Shown: piece after piece, positions 7,211 to 14,863 of the stretch
How positions within the stretch are numbered: the first letter of the stretch is position 1
How the letters are laid out: every line of letters starts with the position of its first letter
DNA from: Streptococcus oralis
Lineage (GTDB): Bacteria > Bacillota > Bacilli > Lactobacillales > Streptococcaceae
Direction of reading: 5' to 3'
NCBI RefSeq assembly: GCF_001075875.1
Contig: NZ_JUOS01000130.1
Location: 1 to 45,826, forward strand
Length of the DNA stretch: 45,826 bases
The notes under the pieces: model-generated
Told to the model about the DNA's origin: nothing
Database searches by the model: none
The model's input: the letters and a program-made list of their open reading frames with translations, nothing else
Translations under genes and position numbers: made by a program

Positions 7211-7513
7211 ATGAAAATTGAAAACTTTAAATTCAATCCTGAAGCTATTGGGAAAGCTAACTATGTACGCTCTGAAAAAGCACCAGCAATTATTGAAGGT
7301 AAGCCTTTTGAGGGGACTCGACATATTGTGATGAATGGGAAGCACGGTATGTTCTCAATTATCACTCCAAAAGATATGGCTACATATCAAGTAAATGAGG
7401 AAGTTGAACCTATTGATCCAATTTTCCTAGAAGATTATGTTGAAGGATCGAATTTCTCTGCTTCAACAAATGTATTTGCTAAAGGACTTAAACGTGTAGG
7501 AGGTAATAAATAA
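7211..7513 (+). CDS. Small conserved transfer protein, YdcP/DUF961-like
   Basis: This 100-residue protein occupies the place of ICEBs1 ydcP and Tn916 orf22/orf23, directly before the coupling-protein block. The central part (FSIITPKDMATYQVNEEVEP then IDPIF) has the strand pattern of DUF961 proteins, but similarity is distant. It has no signal peptide or membrane segment. Its stop overlaps the next start by one base. The exact role of these proteins is not known; a part in early transfer or plasmid-like replication of the element is plausible from position only. Confidence 0.55.
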   Translation: MKIENFKFNPEAIGKANYVRSEKAPAIIEGKPFEGTRHIVMNGKHGMFSIITPKDMATYQVNEEVEPIDPIFLEDYVEGSNFSASTNVFAKGLKRVGGNK

Positions 7514-7971
7514 TGGCTAAAAACGGACTAGAACTTGGAAAGCGTGTAGAAATTTTTTCAAAAAAATATCGTATTTTGAATGACTTGTTGTTAAATTCAA
7601 AGGAAGTTTTGGGGAATTGTAAATTTATTAAGAATGAAGGGGCACAGTTTTTAAATATTGATCTCGAAACAGGAGAAGGTGATTATGATGGTGTTGAAGT
7701 TTTAGTATATTCAGAAGGACAAGAAGACACTGTATTCTTGAAAGTAACTGAACAATCAGAAGAAGAAATTGATGCTTTGAATCTTGGATATCAAGAAACT
7801 ATTGATTTTGATACGTTGTTGATCGCATATCATGGTATGCGTAAGGCTGATCGAAATCAAGTTGAGCCTAATAAGCACCGATTCGTATTTGTAGTTGATA
7901 AGCTAAAAAAAACTGCTGCCAAACCTAAACAGGATCAAAAGCACGAACAGAAACAAGAACATAAAGGATAA
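7513..7971 (+). CDS. Small conserved transfer protein at the Tn916 orf22/orf23 position
   Basis: The 152-residue soluble acidic protein ends in a Lys/Gln/His-rich tail (KPKQDQKHEQKQEHKG). A GGAGG lies upstream and its start overlaps the previous stop (TAATG), so the two are translationally coupled. No catalytic motif is visible. It is followed at 20 bases by the coupling-protein gene. Together with the previous gene it probably corresponds to the two YdcP-type genes seen in Tn916-family elements. Function is not established. Confidence 0.5.
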   Translation: MAKNGLELGKRVEIFSKKYRILNDLLLNSKEVLGNCKFIKNEGAQFLNIDLETGEGDYDGVEVLVYSEGQEDTVFLKVTEQSEEEIDALNLGYQETIDFDTLLIAYHGMRKADRNQVEPNKHRFVFVVDKLKKTAAKPKQDQKHEQKQEHKG

Positions 7972-7990
7972 TTGCTAAAGGAGAAAAGAT

Positions 7991-9742
7991 ATGGGTTTAT
8001 TTCCTGCGTATAGGGGAATTAAGATTAAGCCTTATATGGTGAATCTTAGATACTTTATCTTTTCTTTTTTCTTTTTGATATTTAGTCCTGTACTTGGATT
8101 CTATGTGTATCAAAATTTTGAAAAAATCAAGAATTTGGATATATCATCAATTGTTATCTCTGTGATCCTGTTGATTGTATTTGTTGTTTTAAGTATCTAT
8201 TTAACATGGTTTTCACAAGAAAGAATATTCCTATTTCAAAAGTTGGAAAGACTATCTAAACTGGCTTTCTTTTTGAAAGAAAATGGATATTCTTATACAA
8301 AAAAGGTGAAAAGAGATTCAGGTACGATTGATAAAGTTGTCTTCCCTGTTGTTTACTTGAAACAGAATCGTTATGATTTAGATGTAGCCTTTAAAATGGC
8401 TGGAAATAAGTTTCAGGAAAAGTTTAAAAAGATTGCTAGTGAACTTGAAACAACCTTTTTCATGGACTTTATGGAAGTTCAGGACGATATTAAGTTTAAG
8501 ACTTATAAACTTGCCTATTCTGCGTTTTTGAATCGGATTAAGGTTACTGATGTCAACTATTCGGATAAAGGTATTCAATTGATGAAGAATCTTTATTGGA
8601 ATCCTATTGATGATCCTCATTTGTTGGTTGTTGGTGGTACTGGTGGTGGTAAAACAGTATTATTGAGAACTTTGATTCGTGCAATGGCTAAAGTTGGTGT
8701 AGTGGATATAGGTGATCCAAAACAAGCTGACTTTGTGACTATGGCAGAACAAAGAGCTTTTGAAAGTCGTATTTTTTATGAAGCAGAAGATATAGTTTCT
8801 ATGGTTGAAAGAGCAGTAGAAATTATGTTTGCTCGTTATTCTTATATGCGCAAGGAACGTGCAGAACATGGTGATAAGGATTTGAAGAAGTTCTATGAGT
8901 ATGGCTTAGAGCCTTATTTCTTAGTTTGTGATGAATATAATGCCTTGTGTGCTATGCTTGATTTTCAAACAAGACAGCGTTTAGACAATGCTATGGGGCA
9001 ATTCTTACTTTTAGGAAGGCAAGCTGGTTGTTTTGGAGTAATAGCGATGCAGAAACCTTCGAGAGAAGACTTAGGCTCTAAACTACAAGCGAATATTAAC
9101 TTCCGTATTTCTGTTGGTCGATTGGACGAGGTAGGTTATGACCTATCCTTTGGGGAAGTCAATAGGAACAAGGAATTTAAGTATGTGAAATATCTTGCTG
9201 GTAAGCGTGTTTATGGTCGTGGTTATGCTTGTGTTTATGGAGAAGTAGCGAGGGAATTTTATTCACCGTTACTTGAAAGAAAATTATCATTTTATGATGA
9301 ATATGAAAAGATAGATAGACGAGAAAATCCCTTCAATCCTTTAGAGAATCCTAGTGTTGGATTATCTGAAGAAGAAAAACAAGTATTACAGGAAGAAATG
9401 CAAGCTAAAGAAGAATTGCAAAAAGGGCAAGTTAAAAAAGCTAATTCTGAAATGGTGCAAGAGTTGATGGCTAGTAAGAAAGAAATAAAGAAAGATGAAA
9501 AGGGTCTTGCTAAAGCAAGTGATGTATCTATGGATATTGGGGTTAGTTTCTCCTCTGTTCAAAATTTACTGAAGAAGTTAGAAGAACTAGGAAAAATTAC
9601 GATTATGAGGGAAGATGGAATAATTGTGATGAATCAGGCTCAGGTTCTTTTGGTTAGAGATTTGTTTGAGTTGAAAAAGACAAGAACTCAAAAATGGTCT
9701 GATATTTTGGAAGATTTTCCATTTGATGAATACGAACTATGA
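7991..9742 (+). CDS. tcpA: FtsK/SpoIIIE-type coupling protein (TcpA / ConQ)
   Basis: The coupling ATPase brings the relaxase-DNA complex to the conjugation channel. Two membrane helices lie at about residues 20-40 and 48-70. The ATPase has Walker A GGTGGGKT at 215-222 and Walker B FLVCDE ending at 314-315, followed by LLGRQAGCFGVIAMQKP, typical of the Tn916 Orf21/ICEBs1 ConQ family. At 583 residues it is longer than Tn916 Orf21. The extra C-terminal part (about 490-560) reads as a winged helix (LAKASDVSMDIGVSFSSVQN then LLKKLEELGKI). The ATG follows AAAGGAG. It stands directly upstream of the oriT-like region and relaxase gene, as in related elements. Confidence 0.9.
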   Translation: MGLFPAYRGIKIKPYMVNLRYFIFSFFFLIFSPVLGFYVYQNFEKIKNLDISSIVISVILLIVFVVLSIYLTWFSQERIFLFQKLERLSKLAFFLKENGYSYTKKVKRDSGTIDKVVFPVVYLKQNRYDLDVAFKMAGNKFQEKFKKIASELETTFFMDFMEVQDDIKFKTYKLAYSAFLNRIKVTDVNYSDKGIQLMKNLYWNPIDDPHLLVVGGTGGGKTVLLRTLIRAMAKVGVVDIGDPKQADFVTMAEQRAFESRIFYEAEDIVSMVERAVEIMFARYSYMRKERAEHGDKDLKKFYEYGLEPYFLVCDEYNALCAMLDFQTRQRLDNAMGQFLLLGRQAGCFGVIAMQKPSREDLGSKLQANINFRISVGRLDEVGYDLSFGEVNRNKEFKYVKYLAGKRVYGRGYACVYGEVAREFYSPLLERKLSFYDEYEKIDRRENPFNPLENPSVGLSEEEKQVLQEEMQAKEELQKGQVKKANSEMVQELMASKKEIKKDEKGLAKASDVSMDIGVSFSSVQNLLKKLEELGKITIMREDGIIVMNQAQVLLVRDLFELKKTRTQKWSDILEDFPFDEYEL

Positions 9743-9770
9743 GAAGAGGGGATATCCCCCTTTTCTTTGT
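9743..9770 (+). terminator. Terminator after the coupling-protein gene
   Basis: GAAGAGGGG (9743-9751) pairs with CCCC and TTTTC after the loop ATAT, with T-rich sequence behind. One pair is imperfect. Confidence 0.55.
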
Positions 9771-9784
9771 TTATATGTAGTTGG

Positions 9785-9878
9785 TGTAGTCCAGCTCTTT
9801 AGTAGCTAGTAGCAGAAGCGAGGAAGCGAAGCAACGAGCGCCTGCGCTCACTAGCGCTCACTAGAGGGCTGGACTATA
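9785..9878. other. Large stem-loop next to oriT, possible single-strand origin (sso)
   Basis: Bases 9788-9803 pair with 9860-9875 (16 bp, two G-T wobbles), extended by three pairs to 9785/9878. The 56-base apical region holds GAGCGC/GCGCTC arms and a tandem repeat of GCGCTCACTA (9844-9853 and 9854-9863). It is much richer in G+C than its surroundings. Tn916 and ICEBs1 carry an sso beside oriT for second-strand synthesis, and this fits by position and structure. Confidence 0.5.
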
Positions 9879-9885
9879 CTAATTA

Positions 9886-9909
9886 ACCCACCTATTCTAA
9901 TAGGTGGGT
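9886..9909. other. oriT: Probable oriT inverted repeat for the MobT relaxase
   Basis: ACCCACCTAT (9886-9895) and ATAGGTGGGT (9900-9909) form a perfect 10-bp inverted repeat with a 4-base loop TCTA. It lies between the coupling-protein and relaxase genes, where ICEBs1 and Tn916 have oriT, and it resembles the C-rich/G-rich hairpin of ICEBs1 oriT. The nick position cannot be read from sequence alone. Confidence 0.6.
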
Positions 9910-9960
9910 AACAAAAGTTACAAAATGCACTTTACGCTTACGGCGATAAGGGATAAAGAT

Positions 9961-9991
9961 GTGTCCCTTTAGTGATTTTTTGTGTCCCTTT
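9961..9991 (+). repeat. Direct repeats GTGTCCCTTT
   Basis: Identical 10-mers at 9961-9970 and 9982-9991 are 21 bp apart, two helical turns. They lie between the oriT hairpin and the relaxase start. They could be sites for the relaxase HTH domain or an accessory protein. Confidence 0.5.
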
Positions 9992-10019
9992 TGGTAAAAA
10001 ATGGAGTTTTGAAGGAGAA

Positions 10020-11249
10020 ATGGAAGGAAAAAACTTAAAAAAATTTAGAAAAGAACGAAATATGACAAGAAAAGAGTTGTCATTAAAGACTGGTATCCCT
10101 GTTTCTACCCTAAAAGCCTATGAAAATGGGTATAGAACATTGAAAAAGGAAGATTTCATAGAAATAAAAAATCAGTTCAATTTTAAAAACGGTGATACTA
10201 ATCTAACAAGATACATGATTGACTATTTCAGATTTACACTTCACAATGAAACAGATGTATACTTTGTGGCAAAAGAATTTTTTGGATTTGATGTTATGCT
10301 TCGACCTGAAACAACTTCATTTATGAAATATGAACTGTTGTATCGTTATGGTGATATTTGGTTTTTCGGCTTTAATTCTTGCTTTAGTGAAAATGGAGAG
10401 GATAAAAATAGGATTACGGTTCAATTAAGTGGTCAAGGCTGTCGTCAATTAGAAATGTATCTTGAAAATAGTAACCTAACGTGGCCTGACTTTATAAAAA
10501 GGTTTCAGAAGTGTTATGGAGGCGATTTTAGTGTAACTCGAATAGATGTTGCAGTTGATGAAATGGCAATGGAGGATACGAAGGAGAATTTTGATTTGTC
10601 AACACTAGTGACTAGATACTATCAACAAGAGATTGTATCACCTTATTTGAAGAGCTTTTCATTTGTCGGTGGTGGAGGATTTGATTTTGAAAATCCATTT
10701 GAATCAGAAAATAGGCAAGGCTTATCAATCTATCTTGGTAGTCGTCAATCTGAAATGTATTTTAACTTTTATGAAAAGAGATACGAGATAGCAAAGAAAG
10801 AAGGAATTAGCGTATCAGCTAGTGTCAGACTGTTTAGGATATGGAATCGCTATGAAGTTCGTTTTTCGCAAGGAAAAGCTAGGGCATTCGTTTCAGAAGT
10901 CTTAGCTGGTAGTGAGATTGCAGAATTAACGAGGTCAATTTTTCAAGGAGCGATACAAATCTATGATGGTACTGATGAACATGGTTTTAGAAAGTATGAT
11001 AGCAAGTGGCAACAACTTTTCGGAAATCATGAAGCAGTCAGACTAACAGTTATCCCTGAACCTTATTCAGTGGAAAGGACGATTAGATGGTTGGTAGAAA
11101 GGGTTTCTAATTCATTATTATTTGTGTCTGAGATTGATCGAATGTTCATGCAAGAGAATATGAAAAAGATAATGGATTCAGGAGAACTTACACCTAGACA
11201 GCGAAAAGAATTAGAGTTTCTTCAAAATCAGTTAGGGAGGGCAGAATGA
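10020..11249 (+). CDS. MobT relaxase / replication initiation factor (Tn916 Orf20, ICEBs1 NicK type)
   Basis: The relaxase nicks oriT, stays bound to the 5' end and also starts rolling-circle replication of the element. The 409-residue protein has an N-terminal Xre-like HTH (MTRKELSLKTGIPVSTLKAY at about 14-33), then a Rep_trans (PF02486) domain. Marker blocks are LSGQGCRQLEMYLE and SVTRIDVAVDEM, then IYLGSRQSEMYFNFYEKRYE at 237-256, which matches the corresponding block of Tn916 Orf20. The ATG at 10020 follows GAAGGAG very closely (2 bases). An in-frame GTG at 9972 has no ribosome site and would read through a direct repeat, so 10020 is preferred. The next gene overlaps by 4 bases. Confidence 0.9.
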   Translation: MEGKNLKKFRKERNMTRKELSLKTGIPVSTLKAYENGYRTLKKEDFIEIKNQFNFKNGDTNLTRYMIDYFRFTLHNETDVYFVAKEFFGFDVMLRPETTSFMKYELLYRYGDIWFFGFNSCFSENGEDKNRITVQLSGQGCRQLEMYLENSNLTWPDFIKRFQKCYGGDFSVTRIDVAVDEMAMEDTKENFDLSTLVTRYYQQEIVSPYLKSFSFVGGGGFDFENPFESENRQGLSIYLGSRQSEMYFNFYEKRYEIAKKEGISVSASVRLFRIWNRYEVRFSQGKARAFVSEVLAGSEIAELTRSIFQGAIQIYDGTDEHGFRKYDSKWQQLFGNHEAVRLTVIPEPYSVERTIRWLVERVSNSLLFVSEIDRMFMQENMKKIMDSGELTPRQRKELEFLQNQLGRAE

Positions 11250-11566
11250 TTGACTATAAAGACATTGAAAAAATTGTATATTTGATTCCTGCAAGAAATT
11301 TTTATGATGGTTTGACAGATAGTAAATTAGCAAGAGAGTATCAAGCTTATATTGAATTTCAATCTCAGAAATATCATCAAACTAAAAAAAGGAATGATTG
11401 GATTGAATTGAAACGATTGATTACTGAGTACGAATCATATTTGGCAAGTCAAGTTGATGTAAAACGAAAACTATTATGGTTTGGATTGTTGAGAAGGAGC
11501 AAAGAAGAAATGGAAAATGAATGTTTGAATTTGATTCAACGATTTCATTTAGAGGGGTGGATGTGA
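11246..11566 (+). CDS. Hypothetical protein at the ICEBs1 helP position
   Basis: This 106-residue basic, helical protein starts within the end of the relaxase gene (ATGA overlap), so its translation is coupled to the relaxase. No motif was recognised. In ICEBs1 the gene directly after nicK is helP, which encodes a helicase processivity factor. Position invites the comparison, but the sequence gives no independent support. It is soluble, with several Trp and Tyr residues in the second half (NDWIELKRLITEYESYL). Confidence 0.5.
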   Translation: MIDYKDIEKIVYLIPARNFYDGLTDSKLAREYQAYIEFQSQKYHQTKKRNDWIELKRLITEYESYLASQVDVKRKLLWFGLLRRSKEEMENECLNLIQRFHLEGWM

Positions 11567-11568
11567 AT

Positions 11569-11622
11569 ATGAAAGTTAAGAAACGTTCCCCAGCCTGTCT
11601 AATTAGAAAATGTAAAAGATAA
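11569..11622 (+). CDS. Putative 17-residue basic peptide
   Basis: An ATG at 11569, behind GAGGGG, opens MKVKKRSPACLIRKCKR and stops at 11622. It lies two bases after the previous stop. It shares the KRS/RSP flavour and the 8-mer CGTTCCCC with the leader peptide at 4015-4053, so the two may be related leader ORFs. Expression is unproven. Confidence 0.35.
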   Translation: MKVKKRSPACLIRKCKR

Positions 11623-11647
11623 AAATGAAAGGAAAGAGGTATTAAAA

Positions 11648-11920
11648 ATGGCTTTAGCTGGAAAAGATAAACAAATTATTGATTTGTCGAATGAACTTGC
11701 AAAAAAACTGAAGGATCAAGAATTTAAGCAAGCATGGACTATGGCTGGTGAATTGAGTGCACTTCTTAAAAATGAAGAAGAATTGCAACTACCGTATCAA
11801 GTTATTGAATGTATCAAGAAAGACCTGTCTAGTTATTATGCGATGAATAAGGAACTTAATAAAGTTACAAATCGAGCATTTGCGATTGGTTGTAGTTTTG
11901 AGCGTTCAGCTTCAATTTAA
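11648..11920 (+). CDS. Small hypothetical ICE protein
   Basis: The 90-residue protein starts at an ATG behind GAAAGGAAAGAGG. It is predicted to be almost entirely helical (LSNELAKKLKDQEFKQAWTM and LPYQVIECIKKDLSSYYAMN). It has no membrane segment or known motif. It follows the 17-codon ORF and is followed by a terminator-like hairpin, so it forms the end of the relaxase segment. Function is unknown. Confidence 0.55.
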   Translation: MALAGKDKQIIDLSNELAKKLKDQEFKQAWTMAGELSALLKNEEELQLPYQVIECIKKDLSSYYAMNKELNKVTNRAFAIGCSFERSASI

Positions 11921-11931
11921 TGAAAATTGTG

Positions 11932-11966
11932 AAGGAGGTCAATTATGGCTTCCTTTTTATTTTTTG
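11932..11966 (+). terminator. Probable partial terminator
   Basis: AAGGAGG (11932-11938) pairs with CTTCCTT (11949-11955) with one wobble, followed by a T-rich run. Confidence 0.5.
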
Positions 11967-11979
11967 GAAGGAGAGTTAA

Positions 11980-12348
11980 ATGAGTGTTAAAGTAGTTTAC
12001 GATAATTTTTCTGATGTATGTAAAAACTATGTGCATGGGAAAACCTTATTGGATTTACCTGAGAAAGTTATTGCTAAGTTAGATGAATGTTTTGATGGTG
12101 TGGAGTTTAAAGAATTTGAAGGTTGTAATCCTGATAATGTAGCAATCAATTCATTTACAGAAGTTGATACGAAGGAATCATTGATTGATTTTGCTAAAAT
12201 TATAAACCATGAAGAATATGAGCAGTTAGTCAATGAAGAGCGATTATTTGCTTATGTAGAAGAACATAAAGAAGAAATCATCAATCGTTTGAGTGAATCA
12301 TATACCTATTTAGGTCATGAGGGCGATAGTTGGTTTTTGTTGCAGTAG
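11980..12348 (+). CDS. Hypothetical acidic protein
   Basis: The 122-residue acidic protein sits directly before ArdA, with a good ribosome site (GGAAGGAGAG). Its second half is helical (YEQLVNEERLFAYVEEHKEE). The high negative charge is typical of DNA-mimic and anti-defence proteins in transfer leading regions, but charge alone is weak evidence. No family was recognised. Confidence 0.5.
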   Translation: MSVKVVYDNFSDVCKNYVHGKTLLDLPEKVIAKLDECFDGVEFKEFEGCNPDNVAINSFTEVDTKESLIDFAKIINHEEYEQLVNEERLFAYVEEHKEEIINRLSESYTYLGHEGDSWFLLQ

Positions 12349-12370
12349 AAAGTAAAGGAGGGAAATAAAA

Positions 12371-12838
12371 ATGGATTTAATGGTTTTAGTTGATTATAAA
12401 GGAATTGCTATACGAGTTTTGCTTCCGATTTCTATTGAAGAACTTGCTGAACGCTTTGGCTATGAAGGTCAAGAGATTGAGGTTACATTTGATTCGATTG
12501 AGGGATTGCCTGATTTGGATTGTGAACGATTGAATTTGGATTTAGCAAATGAACTTGCTGAAAAGTTGGAAAATGTAGATGAAGATATTATTTTATCATT
12601 CATTGAATCAAATAGCTCTGATCCAAAGGATTTATTAAATGCTGAATTTGATGATTGCTGGTTTTATCCTGATATTACAACTGATCGAGAACTGGGTGAA
12701 TATCTTGTAGATGATATGGGTGTTGAATTGTCAAGGGAACAATTAGAACTCTATTTAGACTATGAAAAGTATGGACGTGATGTTCGCCTTTCAGAAGGTG
12801 GTAGCTTTGTTGATAAAGGTTACTTTGTATCAAGATGA
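12371..12838 (+). CDS. ardA: ArdA-like antirestriction protein
   Basis: ArdA proteins mimic DNA and block Type I restriction enzymes when the element enters a new host. This 155-residue protein is strongly acidic and ends in the ArdA signature: LGEYLVDDMGVELSREQLELYLDYEKYGRD, then a hydrophobic GYF terminus. It keeps the N-terminal LPISIEEL block as well. Tn916 Orf18, the structurally known ArdA, has 166 residues. The gene overlaps the next one by 4 bases (ATGA). Its place between relaxase and mating-channel genes matches Tn916. Confidence 0.8.
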   Translation: MDLMVLVDYKGIAIRVLLPISIEELAERFGYEGQEIEVTFDSIEGLPDLDCERLNLDLANELAEKLENVDEDIILSFIESNSSDPKDLLNAEFDDCWFYPDITTDRELGEYLVDDMGVELSREQLELYLDYEKYGRDVRLSEGGSFVDKGYFVSR

Positions 12839-13308
12839 TAGCGAATATAAGGGTTCTGAACGAAGGTAATTTTGAATTTCTTTGTGAATTGGATATTATG
12901 AAGTACAGTCGAGATCAAATCCTAGAAAGAATGAAAGATAGAGGAATTGAAAAAGATAATTTTTTTATTTGTGGGATTTCTGATTGGGAAGTAGATAAGA
13001 TTATGTCTTTAGATGAGGTTTACTTGCTGAAGAAAGCAGTGTTGGAATTATATGATGGTGATGAATACATTGTCAAATTTCAATTACAGCGTTATATTCC
13101 TGTGACAAAAATTGCAACGACTTATTATAGATTTTGTTCTAAAGATGAAGTTGATACAATTTTTGAATTGACGAAAGAGTTAGATTATAAATCGGTTATT
13201 GATTATTTTTTTAAGTGTGGGAATTGGGTGACAGTATTTCAAGGATTTATTAACCAAGGAGAAGTTTTGAATACTCCTAATGGATTTTATAGAAAGGTTT
13301 CTTTTTAA
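12835..13308 (+). CDS. Hypothetical protein with an ArdA-like N-terminal half
   Basis: The 157-residue protein is translationally coupled to ardA (ATGA overlap). Its first 85 residues (IRVLNEGNF, then FFICGISDWEVDKI and SLDEVYLLKKAVLELYDGDE) follow the pattern of ArdA N-terminal domains: a beta strand, then a [YF]FI-x-[DE]-x-E-like strand, then a helix beginning with SL. The second half lacks the YGRD-type ending and has YRFCSKDEVDTIFELTKEL instead. It may be a diverged ArdA paralogue or another anti-defence protein. This relationship is by eye and tentative. Confidence 0.45.
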   Translation: MIANIRVLNEGNFEFLCELDIMKYSRDQILERMKDRGIEKDNFFICGISDWEVDKIMSLDEVYLLKKAVLELYDGDEYIVKFQLQRYIPVTKIATTYYRFCSKDEVDTIFELTKELDYKSVIDYFFKCGNWVTVFQGFINQGEVLNTPNGFYRKVSF

Positions 13309-14237
13309 TGAGGAATATGTTTTTAAAGAAGCCACGAAAAGACAAACAGTTAAAGATTAAAAAAATAAGCCAGAAAAAATCGAATTTGATTTTTTTAGCT
13401 GGCTTATCTTTTTTTGTCTTATTCGGAGCTTTTTCTATGTTTGTTTCTTTATCGACTACTGCAAAAATGAAAGCAAGACTTTCTGAATCTCCTGTTGTCG
13501 AAGCAAGAAAAGAAACAGATCGAACTTTGGAACAGTTTTTAGATGGCTATGTGAGTAGATATTTTACTTATGATTCACAAGCTGGATCATCTGATGAAAA
13601 TATCTCCAAACTGAATGACTATTATGGAAGTGTTCCTGATGTAAAAAATCAAGGTCAGACAAAACAGGAAATGAATCTTGTTAGTGCTCGAATGTTAAGT
13701 GCTAAAGATGGAATTGCTGTTTACCGTGTGATCTATGATACAAAAAATGGAGATAAAAGCCAGCGAGTAGGGATTGAATTTTCGATTCCTTACGGTGAAA
13801 AAAATGGTAAGTATTATGTATCTGGATTGTCTTGGTTTTCTCCTGTAAGTGATTTTAAAGCTGATGGGGTAGAAAAAGAGAATCATGTATCTCTAGTTGC
13901 GAATGATGAAATGGAAGAAGGAAAACGTAAAAAGTTGGTATCTTTCATGGAATTGTTCTTTAAAAATTATACGACTAGTCAAGCAAACTTAGATTTGATT
14001 TCTAGTGGAATTAAGTCTATTGGTGGAGCAACATTCAAGAGTTTGGATTATACCTATTTCAAGGAAAAAGATGGGAAAATACTTGCTTATGCTCAAATCA
14101 CTCTTGATGTTGCTGGGACAACTCATAGCGAAAATTTTAGTTTTGAGTTACGACAAGATAAAGATAGTTATTTTGTAGAAAAGATGGAACACATAATTCC
14201 ATCTGATTTTAATAAAAAGGAAGAAAAAGGAGAATAG
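13308..14237 (+). CDS. tcpC: TcpC-family conjugation protein (ConB-like, VirB8 analogue)
   Basis: TcpC/ConB is a bitopic membrane protein whose two NTF2-like domains project outside the cell and help assemble the channel. The 309 residues show a basic cytoplasmic head, a single membrane helix (about 26-46, FLAGLSFFVLFGAFSMFVSL), then two alpha/beta domains (about 60-190 and 195-305) with the family phrases TLEQFLDGYVSRYFTY and MELFFKNYTTS. The first ATG at 13308 overlaps the previous stop; an ATG at 13317 is an alternative. A small membrane-protein gene follows 5 bases later, as in pCW3 and ICEBs1. Confidence 0.85.
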   Translation: MRNMFLKKPRKDKQLKIKKISQKKSNLIFLAGLSFFVLFGAFSMFVSLSTTAKMKARLSESPVVEARKETDRTLEQFLDGYVSRYFTYDSQAGSSDENISKLNDYYGSVPDVKNQGQTKQEMNLVSARMLSAKDGIAVYRVIYDTKNGDKSQRVGIEFSIPYGEKNGKYYVSGLSWFSPVSDFKADGVEKENHVSLVANDEMEEGKRKKLVSFMELFFKNYTTSQANLDLISSGIKSIGGATFKSLDYTYFKEKDGKILAYAQITLDVAGTTHSENFSFELRQDKDSYFVEKMEHIIPSDFNKKEEKGE

Positions 14238-14242
14238 AATAA

Positions 14243-14461
14243 ATGGCATTGTTTCAATTTTTAGTATCAAAACTTGGTGTTCCAGCAGTCGCATTTTTTG
14301 CTGGTATGAAGGCTCTTAAAGCATGGAAGGAGCAGCAGTTAGGAAAACTTGTTGTGATTGTTTTGGTTGCAGGATTCATTCTTTTCTTTTTTGAAAATCC
14401 TGAGACAGTATTAAATGCTACGAAGCCTATTTGGTCTAAAGCCCTTGAATTATTCAAGTAG
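14243..14461 (+). CDS. TcpD-like small membrane protein
   Basis: The 72-residue protein contains two hydrophobic segments (about 9-22 and 34-52, VVIVLVAGFILFFFENP). It lies between tcpC and tcpE, the place of tcpD in pCW3 and conC in ICEBs1. These small proteins are thought to be structural parts of the mating channel. Identification rests on size, topology and position. Confidence 0.7.
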   Translation: MALFQFLVSKLGVPAVAFFAGMKALKAWKEQQLGKLVVIVLVAGFILFFFENPETVLNATKPIWSKALELFK

Positions 14462-14470
14462 GAAAATGTT

Positions 14471-14863
14471 ATGAGGAGGGAAGATAAAAAACTCTATGTT
14501 TATACTACTGCTTTTAAACAACCTATTTGGGTACATAAAATAAATGAGGATTTCAGTTTACCATTTGCGATAAAAATGTCGACTATAGTCTATACTCTAG
14601 TAAGTTTTGTTTTAGTATGGTTCTTACTAGGGTATGTACCCTTATTGGATTGGGGTTTTCGTTTTGTAACTTCATTGTTTGCTGGTTGGTGGTGTGGAAA
14701 CATATTATCTGAGAATAAGATTGATGGAAAAACATTGTTTCGATTTCTAGTAGACTATTTCAAGTTTTGGGTTGAGTATGATAGAGAACGGACAACAATG
14801 TATCTATGTAAAGGAAAAAAATATGAGAAAGTGAGAAGAATTTATCGTGGAATTAACGAATAA
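14471..14863 (+). CDS. TcpE-family conjugal transfer membrane protein
   Basis: The 130-residue protein has the family start YTTAFKQPIWVHKI, two adjacent membrane helices (about 38-58 and 60-78) and a basic C-terminal tail ending YEKVRRIYRGINE. TcpE/ConD (Tn916 Orf17) associates with the VirB4-like ATPase. The next gene begins inside its last codons (17-base overlap), so the two are likely made together. The ATG is preceded by GTAGGAAAATGTT, a weak ribosome site. Confidence 0.8.
   Translation: MRREDKKLYVYTTAFKQPIWVHKINEDFSLPFAIKMSTIVYTLVSFVLVWFLLGYVPLLDWGFRFVTSLFAGWWCGNILSENKIDGKTLFRFLVDYFKFWVEYDRERTTMYLCKGKKYEKVRRIYRGINE

Noticed and set aside
9844..9863. Two GCGCTCACTA repeats as a CRISPR-like or phage repeat
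   Set aside because: Immediately tandem, no spacers, and part of a stem-loop; assigned to the sso/oriT region.
9972..10019. GTG start for the relaxase
   Set aside because: No ribosome site; adds 16 residues translated from a direct repeat.
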